Positions 41,301 through 49,277 of a stretch of DNA of 52,293 bases are shown here, one piece after another (within the stretch, counting starts at the first letter, position 1; every line of letters starts with the position of its first letter). This DNA comes from Acholeplasmatales bacterium (GTDB taxonomy: Bacteria; Bacillota_I; Bacilli_A; Acholeplasmatales; Anaeroplasmataceae): assembly GCA_024697825.1 (NCBI GenBank), contig JAILEP010000098.1, forward strand, positions 1 through 52,293, read 5' to 3'. Below the pieces are notes generated by a model. It saw only the letters and a list, made by a program, of their open reading frames with translations. It was not told the origin of the DNA and did not search any database. Both the position numbers and the translations under genes were made by a program.

Positions 41301-42346
41301 TTGAAATACATTCTAATAAATAAAGTCACACCGATAAGAATTACCGGAATTGACATAAACTTAATAATTAAATTTAAGGAAATTAATAAATCACTCTTTG
41401 GCTTCTTATAGGCCTTAGCCTGATTAGAAAGCTTTTCAATATAATTATCCTTACCAACCTTATCAACTCTAGCCTTACACTTTCCTGCAACTACGAATGA
41501 ACCAGAAAGTAGCTGATCACCTGGCTTTTTAATAATGGCATCACTTTCACCTGTTAAAAGTGATTCATTTACCTCAACCTGTCCTTCAACAACAATTGAG
41601 TCAGCACAAATCTGCTTACCACTATCAAGTAGAATTAAATCATCTAATACAACCTCATCAACAGGAATTTCCTTATTGATGCCATTACGCTTAACAATAG
41701 CGTAAGGGGCATTCATTAGAGATAAGCCATCAATCATCTTTTTAGCTCTAATTTCTTGAATAATACCAATTGTAATATTAATAAGTACAATTAATAAGAA
41801 TGATAAATCTGTAATTGGCTCCCATCTTTCATAAATGACAGATAAGGCAATTAAAATACCTGCAATAATGAAAATTAAAATATTGAAGAATGTAACTACA
41901 TTAGAAAATACAATTCTTCCAATAGACTTAGTCTTCATTTCACCTGTCTTATTGACAAGCTCATCAAGGATTCTCTCCTCAACAACCTCATTTGGTAGAC
42001 CAAATTCAGGATCAGTATCATATCTTAATAGGGTAGATGGATGCTTCTTAAGCTCTCTACGATGCTTCTTGATTTTCTTCATCTTTTCCTTATTAAGTTT
42101 CTTCTTTTCCTTTTCCTCAGCCTTGCGAATTTTCTTTTGTTCGCTCTTAGGCTGCATTTCGACCTCTTCTAAAACACGAGCTCTAGATTCATGAACCTCT
42201 ATCTTATCGACAGGATTCTGATATACAGCCGCATCTCCATCATCAGAATCTGATTCATCCGCAGTTAAATCCTCATCTGCTGTCTTAGCCAAATATTCAG
42301 TTAGATCCTTCTCGTCGAATTCATCAAAATTCTGGTCCTTCTTCAT
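38333..42346 (-). CDS. Giant CtpE-like P-type cation ATPase with large extracytoplasmic insert
   Basis: 1337 residues. Residues 1-104 are cytoplasmic, first acidic then Lys-rich. The P-type core follows: M1-M2 (about 148-196), actuator TGES (265-268), M3-M4 (319-388, IPSGLF), DKTGT phosphorylation site (Asp413), KTVAMTGDGVND (642-653) and helices to about 850. Residues 855-1285 are hydrophilic, Tyr/Asn/Thr-rich and probably beta-rich; a last hydrophobic segment follows at 1294-1320. Core motifs resemble mycobacterial CtpE-type calcium pumps, which lack this insert. GGGAGG overlaps the mrnC stop, so it is translated with mrnC. Confidence 0.88.
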   Translation of the reverse strand: MKKDQNFDEFDEKDLTEYLAKTADEDLTADESDSDDGDAAVYQNPVDKIEVHESRARVLEEVEMQPKSEQKKIRKAEEKEKKKLNKEKMKKIKKHRRELKKHPSTLLRYDTDPEFGLPNEVVEERILDELVNKTGEMKTKSIGRIVFSNVVTFFNILIFIIAGILIALSVIYERWEPITDLSFLLIVLINITIGIIQEIRAKKMIDGLSLMNAPYAIVKRNGINKEIPVDEVVLDDLILLDSGKQICADSIVVEGQVEVNESLLTGESDAIIKKPGDQLLSGSFVVAGKCKARVDKVGKDNYIEKLSNQAKAYKKPKSDLLISLNLIIKFMSIPVILIGVTLFIRMYFNDDVTFFNTVRKTAGAMIGMIPSGLFLMSSIALYVGVIRLGQRHVLVQELYCIEMLARVNCICLDKTGTITDGTMVVKNVIDYNQVQGLATKNIVSAILNALPDRNMTSEALINKFGLGRRMKSSAAIPFSSQRKYQAVTFDNYGTFILGAPEFALGEYYKRVAKDVEKYAKLGYRVLCLAHQDGEIQNGELPKAFVEVVAMILIEDNIRPDAIATIKYFKESGVEVRVISGDNPITVSKISMRAGVPDAENFVSLDGMSDVEVARAALKYKIFGRVSPNQKKIIIQTLKKADKTVAMTGDGVNDILALREADCSIALGSGSEATRNCSHLVLTDSNFGSMPSVVAEGRRVINNVTSVASLFLTKTFFSLLLGIIAIFTGVYPITPKQLILIDILAIGLPSLFLVNEPNNRPVKGRFLNNVIKKALPGAIVIVTLSVIIFALEGNLNLDDLSLTTIMAIVATHTSLMVLFKACKPFTTLRKILCTISYTGFILSITLLPNLLEFRPIHSLFEYTNSNAIIETLDEYPRVAVSSANYYVIDGKVNDLKTNNNFDTPVLTRANSENYNYAINNSEINVEIEIPDINYDKYGKIYAGGYKINDITYYTNIEDDLIIDRNGMVYLSDYTNPLYTTLTKENEYYGYNLNYGASSDADSATVQYCILPTVEIEGNNIFINDEQWYITPSFAQMAAMNELDVTINITPGEHYLELLVNGEAVKKSSTSSETYFVSMPTVSTIGNRLNSSGEKEMTVYFDAVNTGITVFELYGLAKALPSGVNTYTIYSTEEATDYEYVYYDEYDKVYKVIAGETVDLDNDLVADFTFENFATNDYASFTDVNGDAIKVNEAGSELSLDVQARASVYSIKKNDNLVTTEVSLSDKQFGPSIDVTEANHYIIEGWYTEYLYEGKNLNPTFYKGEDGKYYYKFASIKTDYEVSVNVTTGGLIRALSLTERIFCLCLCLAAAPLMKFLQYVVPWIKKGFQNLGKIVNKWQ

Positions 42347-42348
42347 GA

Positions 42349-42732
42349 CTATTCCTCCCTTATAGAAATAGCTTTAACAACTAATTCCTCTAATCTTTCA
42401 ATTTTTTCCGAAAGATATAAATACCCAACTAAGGCTTCAAAGCCTGTGGCATCTAAGTAATCCTTAAGCTCCATATTTTTACGTGATGATTTAACATGAG
42501 AATTACGTCCTCTCTTAAAGGCATTTAATTCATCCTCACTTAAAATCTCTTCGGCTAAAAATCTATGGATTACTGCAGCCTGTCCTTCGCCACTTGTATA
42601 GCGAATTACATGCTTATGCAAATCATTAACCTTGCCATATCCCATATCAAGTACATGCTTTCTAATATAGATTTCATATACTGCATCTCCAATATAAGCA
42701 AGTGATAAACCATTTAATGTATTAACATCCAT
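42349..42732 (-). CDS. mrnC: Mini-ribonuclease III (23S rRNA maturation)
   Basis: A dimeric RNase III catalytic domain without the double-stranded RNA-binding domain, which trims 23S rRNA precursor. The 127 residues show LAYIGDAVYEIYIR with the catalytic acids, the RYTSGEGQAAV segment, KRGRNSH and ATGFEALVGYLYLS. The start at 42732 shares one base with the cysS stop codon. The cysS-mrnC pairing is typical of Firmicutes. Confidence 0.93.
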   Translation of the reverse strand: MDVNTLNGLSLAYIGDAVYEIYIRKHVLDMGYGKVNDLHKHVIRYTSGEGQAAVIHRFLAEEILSEDELNAFKRGRNSHVKSSRKNMELKDYLDATGFEALVGYLYLSEKIERLEELVVKAISIREE

Positions 42733-44060
42733 TATAAAATATTCCATTCTGTAAGCTTAGCACGATAAATATCTGCAGTAGCGAAATCCTTATTGATTCT
42801 AGCCTCCTGCCACTTCTTATATGCATCAAGCTGCTCATCATTCATAGGATCTACGAATAAATTAATACCTAATACATTAAAGATAGTTCTTAAAGTATTT
42901 ACCTTAACTGCTAAAGCATCATAATCCTTAGCTCTTAATGTAGTATTGATAGATTTAACAATTTCATTTACTAATGTTAAAACATTTTGAACATTGAAAT
43001 CATCATCCATATACTTCTTAAATGCTTCAATATCAGCTGAATCTACATCATTTGTAGACTTACCCTCATACTGAAGAGTATATAAAGCCTGCTTATAAGC
43101 ACGGCACCACTTATCATATTCCTTAGCATACTGGTCAAATAATTCCATTGAATATGGAATGATTGATCTATATGGGCTGAATAAAATTAAGCATCTTAAT
43201 ACCATACCATCATGAGTTGAATTGATATTCTTTACATAAATAACATTACCTAAAGACTTACTCATCTTAACGCCCTTTAAATCAAGACGTCCAACATGAA
43301 TCCAATATTTTGCTAAATGACTGCCGTAGCAAGCCTCTGCCTGAGCAATCTCATTTTCATGGTGAGGGAACTTTAGGTCCATACCTCCACCATGAATATC
43401 GATAACATCACCAAATAACTTATGGTTCATAACAACACATTCAGTATGCCATCCAGGTCTACCTGAACCAAATGGAGCGTCCCACTTAATACCAGTATCT
43501 GTGTTCTTCCATAATGCGAAATCAAGTGGATTTTCCTTCTTAGAATCAACAGAGATTCTAGCTCCACTTTCTAAGTCCTCAGTTACCTGATTAGAAAGAC
43601 AACCATAATCCTTAACATTATTTACTCTAAAGAATACATCGCCATCTGCCTGATAAGCATAGCCCTTCTTCTCTAGCTCCTGAATAAAACTAATCATTTC
43701 AGGAATATATTCAGTTGCATGAGGAATTAAATCTGGCTTTTCTGAACCAACCATCTTTACTGAATCCCAGTATGCATTTTCGAAGAATGTTGCGATTTCC
43801 TTTTCTGTCTTTCCTTCTTCAATTGCCTTATTAATAATCTTATCATCTACATCTGTAATGTTAGATGCATAAGTAACGTCATAGCCTGAGAACTTTAAAT
43901 ATCTTCTCATCATATCATAGAAGATAACTGGTCTTGCATTACCAATATGAATATAGCCATAAACTGTAGGTCCACATACATACATATTTACCTTATTTCC
44001 ATTTAATGGCTTAAATTCTTCAAGCTTATTTGTTAGTGAATTATAGATAACTAAACCCAT
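42732..44060 (-). CDS. cysS: Cysteinyl-tRNA synthetase
   Basis: Attaches cysteine to tRNA-Cys. The 442-residue class I enzyme has the HIGH-type HIGNARP in CGPTVYGYIHIGNARP, zinc ligands in CGPT, WHTECV and FPHHENE, GGGMDLKFPHHE, and KMSKSLGN. It is slightly shorter than E. coli CysRS at the C-terminus but complete in its catalytic parts. AAGGAG precedes the ATG. A terminator hairpin lies about 24 bases upstream. Confidence 0.97.
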   Translation of the reverse strand: MGLVIYNSLTNKLEEFKPLNGNKVNMYVCGPTVYGYIHIGNARPVIFYDMMRRYLKFSGYDVTYASNITDVDDKIINKAIEEGKTEKEIATFFENAYWDSVKMVGSEKPDLIPHATEYIPEMISFIQELEKKGYAYQADGDVFFRVNNVKDYGCLSNQVTEDLESGARISVDSKKENPLDFALWKNTDTGIKWDAPFGSGRPGWHTECVVMNHKLFGDVIDIHGGGMDLKFPHHENEIAQAEACYGSHLAKYWIHVGRLDLKGVKMSKSLGNVIYVKNINSTHDGMVLRCLILFSPYRSIIPYSMELFDQYAKEYDKWCRAYKQALYTLQYEGKSTNDVDSADIEAFKKYMDDDFNVQNVLTLVNEIVKSINTTLRAKDYDALAVKVNTLRTIFNVLGINLFVDPMNDEQLDAYKKWQEARINKDFATADIYRAKLTEWNIL

Positions 44061-44083
44061 TTTAAAACTCCTTATTAATGCCG

Positions 44084-44102
44084 AAAAAGAGCCTAAGGCT
44101 CT
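44084..44102 (-). terminator. Terminator hairpin between the lipoprotein gene and cysS
   Basis: Minus-strand AGAGCC-TTA-GGCTCT followed by TTTTCGG; CGAAAA and TTTTCG can extend the stem. It is only about 24 bases from the cysS start, and no good promoter is seen in between. Confidence 0.8.
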
Positions 44103-44117
44103 ATTTTCGTTTTTTTA

Positions 44118-46073
44118 TTATGCTGTTACGTTTGCTGAAACGAAATCAGAAACGAATGAATCAAATGCTGATAAATCAGAACCTGCAGTATAAACTGCTA
44201 CATTATTTACCTTTGAATCATTATATGTATAAGCAACTGTATCATCAACAACTAAATATGTAGCTGTTAAAGTATATGTATAAGATGATGCCTTAGTGTA
44301 AACACCATCAGCATATGTATAATATGCAGTTGCAGTGAAGCTTGTAGATGCATTAACTGTTGTATCCTCAGTTGCAACTAAAGTATAGTAAGTCTTGCCC
44401 TCTGTATATTCAGAAGCCTTAGAATAAACTGTACCAGATAATGTATAATAATCAGCTGCTGTAAAATCAGTCTCTGAAGTTACTGTAGCTTCAGTAGCAA
44501 CAAGTGTGTAGTATGCTGGAACCTCAGTTACATCGAACTTTACACCCTTAATTGTAGCTGTTGATCCTAAAACTGGAGAGCTTACCTGCTTTTCAAACTG
44601 AGTAATTTCAGTTGAAGTTGCTTCTCTTGTAGTTGCTGCATAAACTGCGATTGCACCAGTCTTTGCTGCATAGTAGCAATCAGTTACCTCATCGAATACC
44701 TGATTTAAACCACCAACGAAGCCACCGATAAATGCATGATGACCACCTTCAGTTAACACATTTTCATTTAATACTTCAATATCTGAAGTTGTTGTTTCAG
44801 AAGTAACCTCTGCACCAGAAGAAACTGTAATATCTGCAAGTGCGAAACACTTAGTAATCTTTAATGAACCTGAATGATTTGTGCCAACGAAGCCACCAAC
44901 AACTAAATTGAATTCATTTGTATATGAAGTAGCTGTAGATCTAGTTAAAGCGATTGTTGCATCTGCATAGCAATTAGTTAATAAGCTTGGAGATGAAACA
45001 TCACCTGAGAAGCCACCAGCATGTACGAATGCATCTGCTGTAGTTGATGTACTAATGAAATATAATACACCCTTAATTGAACCTGCTGCTGAACAGCCTG
45101 TTGCTAAGCCTGTAAAATCATCTGTACCAACTGCATTACCATCAAGTAAGCCAGCGAATAAACCAACTGATACTCTCTGACGCATTCTTGTAAAGTTAAT
45201 ATCAATTGCAGTTGCCTGAACATTTACGAATGTAGAAGCTGATGCATAACCAGCAACACCACCAACTCTTAAAATTGCTGATGTATTACCCTGAATATCA
45301 ATATCAACATTATTTACTGTAATATCCTCTACTACAGTTTCAATTGCTGTACCTACTACTGCACCAATCTGAGCTGAAGCACGTCCTGAAGAGAAATCAC
45401 CAATAACTGTATCCATTGTGAAATTCTTAATTGTTGCTTCTTCTGTATAATTGAATAATGCTGTATTTGTCTGAGCATATAATGTTACATTAGAAATTGT
45501 ATGACCCTGTCCATCAAATGTTCCCTTAAATGGATTTGATGAAGAAAGCTTTGATTCACTTAAATCAACACCTGTGAAGTCTAAGTCAGCTGTTAATACG
45601 AAATTACCTTCAACATCTTCATTAATCTTTGTAATAAATTCATCTGTAGTTGCAATTTCTGTTGCTGAATCAGCACTACCAGTTGAGCTTGTCTTAGCCT
45701 TTAATGAAGTAATTAATTCATCAGAGCTATCATAAGTGATGTATAGCTTGAATAAATAATATGTGTCAGAATCTAAACCTGTGAAAGTTGTTTCTGCTTC
45801 AGTATAGCTACCATCAAATGTAATCTTGTTTACCTGTGAATCGTAAACCTCATTACCATCCTCATCGTATGAGTACTGCTTTACTGTAGGCACTGCTGCA
45901 CCACTAGTAAGATTGTCATTAGCTGCAAAGTCGATTGTGATAGTTACTGTAGTCATTGTTGATGTATAAGACATCGCTGCTTCAACACCAGATGCGTTAC
46001 CACCGCATGATGCTAAAATAACAAGACCAAGAACTGCCGCAAGCATTGCAGTTATTCTTTTAAATATTTTCAT
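44118..46073 (-). CDS. Surface lipoprotein with GLUG-type repeats and C-terminal tandem repeats
   Basis: 651 residues. A signal peptide ends in the lipobox LASC, with lipid-modified Cys23. Residues about 30-125 look like a beta-sandwich domain. Residues about 150-490 form a probable beta-helix with GLUG-like turns (GTFDGQGHTISNVTL, GGVAGYAS, AGGFSGDVSS, GGFVGTNHSG, GGFVGGLN). Residues 521-601 hold two similar modules of about 40 residues starting YYTLVATE. There are very few basic residues, as in secreted proteins. It is likely an adhesin or substrate-binding surface protein; the ligand is unknown. It is transcribed from its own promoter. Confidence 0.82.
   Translation of the reverse strand: MKIFKRITAMLAAVLGLVILASCGGNASGVEAAMSYTSTMTTVTITIDFAANDNLTSGAAVPTVKQYSYDEDGNEVYDSQVNKITFDGSYTEAETTFTGLDSDTYYLFKLYITYDSSDELITSLKAKTSSTGSADSATEIATTDEFITKINEDVEGNFVLTADLDFTGVDLSESKLSSSNPFKGTFDGQGHTISNVTLYAQTNTALFNYTEEATIKNFTMDTVIGDFSSGRASAQIGAVVGTAIETVVEDITVNNVDIDIQGNTSAILRVGGVAGYASASTFVNVQATAIDINFTRMRQRVSVGLFAGLLDGNAVGTDDFTGLATGCSAAGSIKGVLYFISTSTTADAFVHAGGFSGDVSSPSLLTNCYADATIALTRSTATSYTNEFNLVVGGFVGTNHSGSLKITKCFALADITVSSGAEVTSETTTSDIEVLNENVLTEGGHHAFIGGFVGGLNQVFDEVTDCYYAAKTGAIAVYAATTREATSTEITQFEKQVSSPVLGSTATIKGVKFDVTEVPAYYTLVATEATVTSETDFTAADYYTLSGTVYSKASEYTEGKTYYTLVATEDTTVNASTSFTATAYYTYADGVYTKASSYTYTLTATYLVVDDTVAYTYNDSKVNNVAVYTAGSDLSAFDSFVSDFVSANVTA
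44271..44513 (-). repeat. Tandem coding repeat in the lipoprotein gene
   Basis: Two adjacent modules of about 41 and 40 codons share YYTLVATE, a Thr/Ser-rich middle, F-TA--YYT and VY-KAS-YT. This is an in-frame expansion within the 3' part of the gene. Confidence 0.8.
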
Positions 46074-46131
46074 GTTAATACCTCTTCAAAAATACTGAAT
46101 TAATTATATTAATTCGAATTTAAACATAAAT

Positions 46132-46160
46132 ATTATAACTTAAAAGACATTATATATCAA
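46132..46160 (-). promoter_or_regulatory. Promoter of the lipoprotein gene
   Basis: Minus-strand TTGATA (46155-46160), a 17-base spacer and TATAAT (46132-46137), about 55 bases upstream of the ATG. Confidence 0.8.
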
Positions 46161-46281
46161 ACAAAAAAGGAAAAAAGGTTGTTGTTCTCAAACTGGTGGT
46201 CTAAATGGCACATTTAAGGCACGATTGTATACTAGAAATTTGACAAATGTGTGTTATAATCGTTACGGTAGCGGAAAATGC

Positions 46282-46303
46282 TGTAAATAAATATTTATTT
46301 ACA
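46282..46303. promoter_or_regulatory. Perfect 22-bp palindrome, probable operator
   Basis: The half-site TGTAAATAAAT is followed directly by its exact reverse complement. The right end provides the -35 hexamer of the activase promoter. Outer AAAATGC and GCATTTT arms flank it. A repressor bound here would block transcription; the regulator is not identified. Confidence 0.65.
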
Positions 46304-46326
46304 TTTCTGCATTTTACAACTATAAT
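46298..46326 (+). promoter_or_regulatory. Promoter of the activase/dehydratase operon
   Basis: TTTACA (46298-46303), a 17-base spacer and TATAAT (46321-46326), followed by an AAGGGG ribosome site and the ATG at 46359. Confidence 0.8.
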
Positions 46327-46358
46327 AGTAGTGTTGTAAAAAAGAAGGGGTTTTTAAT

Positions 46359-49277
46359 ATGCTTAGAATGGGACTTGATGTCGGTTCTACTACAATAAAG
46401 TGCGTTGTTATGGATGAAAATGACCACATTATTTACAAGGACTATAAGAGACATTATTCACACATAAAAGATAATATCATTGATAAGCTAAAGGAACTTA
46501 GAGAGTCAGGCATAATCGGAGATAAGATTAACCTTGCTATTTCTGGTTCTGCTGGTATGGGTATGGCTGATGGTGCACATATTCCTTTCGTTCAGGAGGT
46601 ATATGCTACACGTGTTGCTGCCCAAAGACTTATTCCAGGTACTGACGTTATCATTGAGCTTGGTGGAGAGGACGCAAAAATTCTTTTCCTAACCGATGGT
46701 ATGGAAGTAAGAATGAATGGTTCTTGTGCCGGTGGTACTGGTGCCTTCATTGACCAGATGGCTACTCTATTAAATGTTGATATTACAGAAATCAATGGTC
46801 TTGCAATGAACCATCAGAAGATTTATTCTATCGCTTCTCGTTGTGGTGTATTCGCAAAATCTGATATCCAACCACTTCTTAACCAGGGCGCATCTAAGTC
46901 TGATGTTGCTGCATCTATTTTCCATGCAGTAGTTAACCAGACAGTTGGTGGCTTAGCTCAGGGTAGAGATATTAAAGGTAAGGTTGCATATCTAGGTGGA
47001 CCATTAACCTTCTTATCAGAATTAAAGCAGGCATTCGATGATGTTTTACATACAGAAGGTATTTCTCCAAAGAATTCATTATATTATGTTTCTATTGGTG
47101 CTGCATTCTGTGCAAAGGAAACAATCGATGTTGATCAGACAATCAAGAATTTAATTGAATTCTCAAATAAGGCAACATATGCTTATAACTCTCCTTTATT
47201 TAAGGATGAGAATGAATATAACGAATTCATCGAAAGACATTCAAAGGCTAGAGTTGAAACTCTTCCTCTTGAAGAATACGATGGACCACTTTATTTAGGT
47301 ATTGATTCTGGTTCTACTACCTTAAAGCTTGTATTAATCGATACAGATGGTAACATCCGTTTTGATAGATACCAGCCTAATAGAGGTAACCCAGTATCAG
47401 TTATTAAAGAGATTTTAGCTGAATTATTCAGTAAATATCCTAACCTAAACATTCAAGGCTCTGCCTCAACAGGATATGGTGAGGATTTAGCTAAGAATGC
47501 ATTTAAGCTAGATGGTGGCTTAGTTGAAACTATGGCTCACTATATGGCCGCAAAGAAATTTATGCCAAATGTTGATTTCATTATCGATATTGGTGGACAA
47601 GATATTAAGTGCTTTAAGATTGAAAATGACGCAATCGCAAATATCTTCCTAAATGAAGCATGCTCATCAGGATGTGGTTCCTTCCTACAGACATTTGCCA
47701 ATGCACTTGGCTATGATATTAAGGATTTCGCACAGATTGGTTTAATGGCACCAAAGCCAGTTGACCTAGGCTCTAGATGTACAGTATTTATGAACTCATC
47801 TGTTAAGCAGGCTCAAAAGGATGGTGCAACTATTGATAACATTTCTGCAGGTCTTTCAATTTCAGTTGTAAAGAACGCATTATATAAGGTTATCCGTGCT
47901 ACATCTAAGGAACAGCTAGGTAAGCACATTGTAGTTCAGGGTGGTACATTCCTAAATAAGGCTGTACTTAGAGCCTTTGAGCGTGAATTAGACCTAGAGG
48001 TTGTATGTCCTAATATTGCTGGTCTAATGGGTGCTTATGGTGCTGCACTATATGCTAAATCATTAAAGGTTGAACATTCTACTACTATCACAGCTCCTGA
48101 GCTTGCAAGCTTTAAGCATGAGGTTAAAAACTTCACATGTGGTGGATGTAATAACCACTGCTTATTAACATTAAATACATTTGGAGATAATCCTAATAAA
48201 TTTATTTCTGGTAATAAGTGTGATAAGCCACTTGGTATTAAGGCAGATAAAAAGGGTAAAAACCTTTATGAATATACAAGAAACAAGCTTGAATCATATA
48301 AGCCAGTTGAAAATGCTCCAAGAGGAGAAATCGCAATTCCTCTTGTACTTAATATGTATGAGCTATTCCCATTCTGGTATCGATTCTTTACAGAGCTAGG
48401 CTTCTCAGTTAAATCTAGTGGTTTCTCTAATGCAAAGATCTATTCACTTGGTCAGCATACAATCCCATCAGATACTGTTTGCTATCCTGCAAAGCTTGTT
48501 CATGGTCATATTGAAAAGCTAATCAATGATGGCAACAAGAATATCTTCTATCCATGTATGTCATATAATTATGATGAGCATATGGGAGATAATCATTATA
48601 ACTGCCCAATTGTAGCTTATTATCCACAAAATATTTTAAATAATGTTTCTAGTATTAAGGATGTAACATTCATTTCTGATTTTATCGGTATTGATGTTAG
48701 AGAATTATTCGATAAGAAGATTAAGCTTGTATTAGATAAATACTTTAAGGGTATTTCTAAAAAGGAAATAAAGAAGGCCGCTGATGCCGCATATAAGGAA
48801 TATGAGGATTATCTAGCAGATATTCGTGCAACTGGTGCTGAATATATTAAGGAAGCTAGAGAAAAGCATATGGAAATTATCGTATTAGCTGGTAGACCAT
48901 ATCATGTTGACCCACAGGTTAACCATGGTATTGATAAGCTAATTACTTCTTTAGGTGCTTATGTAGTAAGTGAGGAATCAGTTTCTCATTTAAATACTAA
49001 ATTCCCAGTGCATGTATTAAATCAGTGGACATATCATTCAAGATTATATTCTGCAGCTAAATACTGTACTCATGAGGATGATATGAATCTAGTACAGCTT
49101 GTATCATTTGGTTGTGGTGTTGATGCCGTAACCACAGATGAATGTAAATCAATTCTTGAATCTAAGGGTAAAATCTATACTCAGATTAAGATTGATGAAA
49201 TAACTAACCTTGGTGCTGTAAAGATAAGACTTAGAAGCTTATTTGCAGCTCTTAAGCAGAAAAGGGAGGAAAAATAA
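46359..49277 (+). CDS. Double 2-hydroxyacyl-CoA dehydratase activase with DUF2229 domain
   Basis: 972 residues. There are two ASKHA ATPase activase domains of the HgdC/BcrAD type. The first (about 1-255) starts GLDVGSTTIKCVVM and has cluster cysteines Cys123 and Cys162. The second (about 311-570) starts GIDSGSTTLKLVLI with Cys435, Cys439 and Cys474. A DUF2229-type region follows, opening with four Cys (594, 597, 601, 621). Such activases use ATP to push single electrons onto partner iron-sulfur proteins. The natural substrate is unknown. The downstream gene begins at the next base. Confidence 0.9.
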   Translation: MLRMGLDVGSTTIKCVVMDENDHIIYKDYKRHYSHIKDNIIDKLKELRESGIIGDKINLAISGSAGMGMADGAHIPFVQEVYATRVAAQRLIPGTDVIIELGGEDAKILFLTDGMEVRMNGSCAGGTGAFIDQMATLLNVDITEINGLAMNHQKIYSIASRCGVFAKSDIQPLLNQGASKSDVAASIFHAVVNQTVGGLAQGRDIKGKVAYLGGPLTFLSELKQAFDDVLHTEGISPKNSLYYVSIGAAFCAKETIDVDQTIKNLIEFSNKATYAYNSPLFKDENEYNEFIERHSKARVETLPLEEYDGPLYLGIDSGSTTLKLVLIDTDGNIRFDRYQPNRGNPVSVIKEILAELFSKYPNLNIQGSASTGYGEDLAKNAFKLDGGLVETMAHYMAAKKFMPNVDFIIDIGGQDIKCFKIENDAIANIFLNEACSSGCGSFLQTFANALGYDIKDFAQIGLMAPKPVDLGSRCTVFMNSSVKQAQKDGATIDNISAGLSISVVKNALYKVIRATSKEQLGKHIVVQGGTFLNKAVLRAFERELDLEVVCPNIAGLMGAYGAALYAKSLKVEHSTTITAPELASFKHEVKNFTCGGCNNHCLLTLNTFGDNPNKFISGNKCDKPLGIKADKKGKNLYEYTRNKLESYKPVENAPRGEIAIPLVLNMYELFPFWYRFFTELGFSVKSSGFSNAKIYSLGQHTIPSDTVCYPAKLVHGHIEKLINDGNKNIFYPCMSYNYDEHMGDNHYNCPIVAYYPQNILNNVSSIKDVTFISDFIGIDVRELFDKKIKLVLDKYFKGISKKEIKKAADAAYKEYEDYLADIRATGAEYIKEAREKHMEIIVLAGRPYHVDPQVNHGIDKLITSLGAYVVSEESVSHLNTKFPVHVLNQWTYHSRLYSAAKYCTHEDDMNLVQLVSFGCGVDAVTTDECKSILESKGKIYTQIKIDEITNLGAVKIRLRSLFAALKQKREEK

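Noticed and set aside
46240-46260. TTGACA and TATAAT as an activase promoter
   Set aside because: The spacer is only 9 bases; the TTTACA-17-TATAAT pair at 46298-46326 is better.
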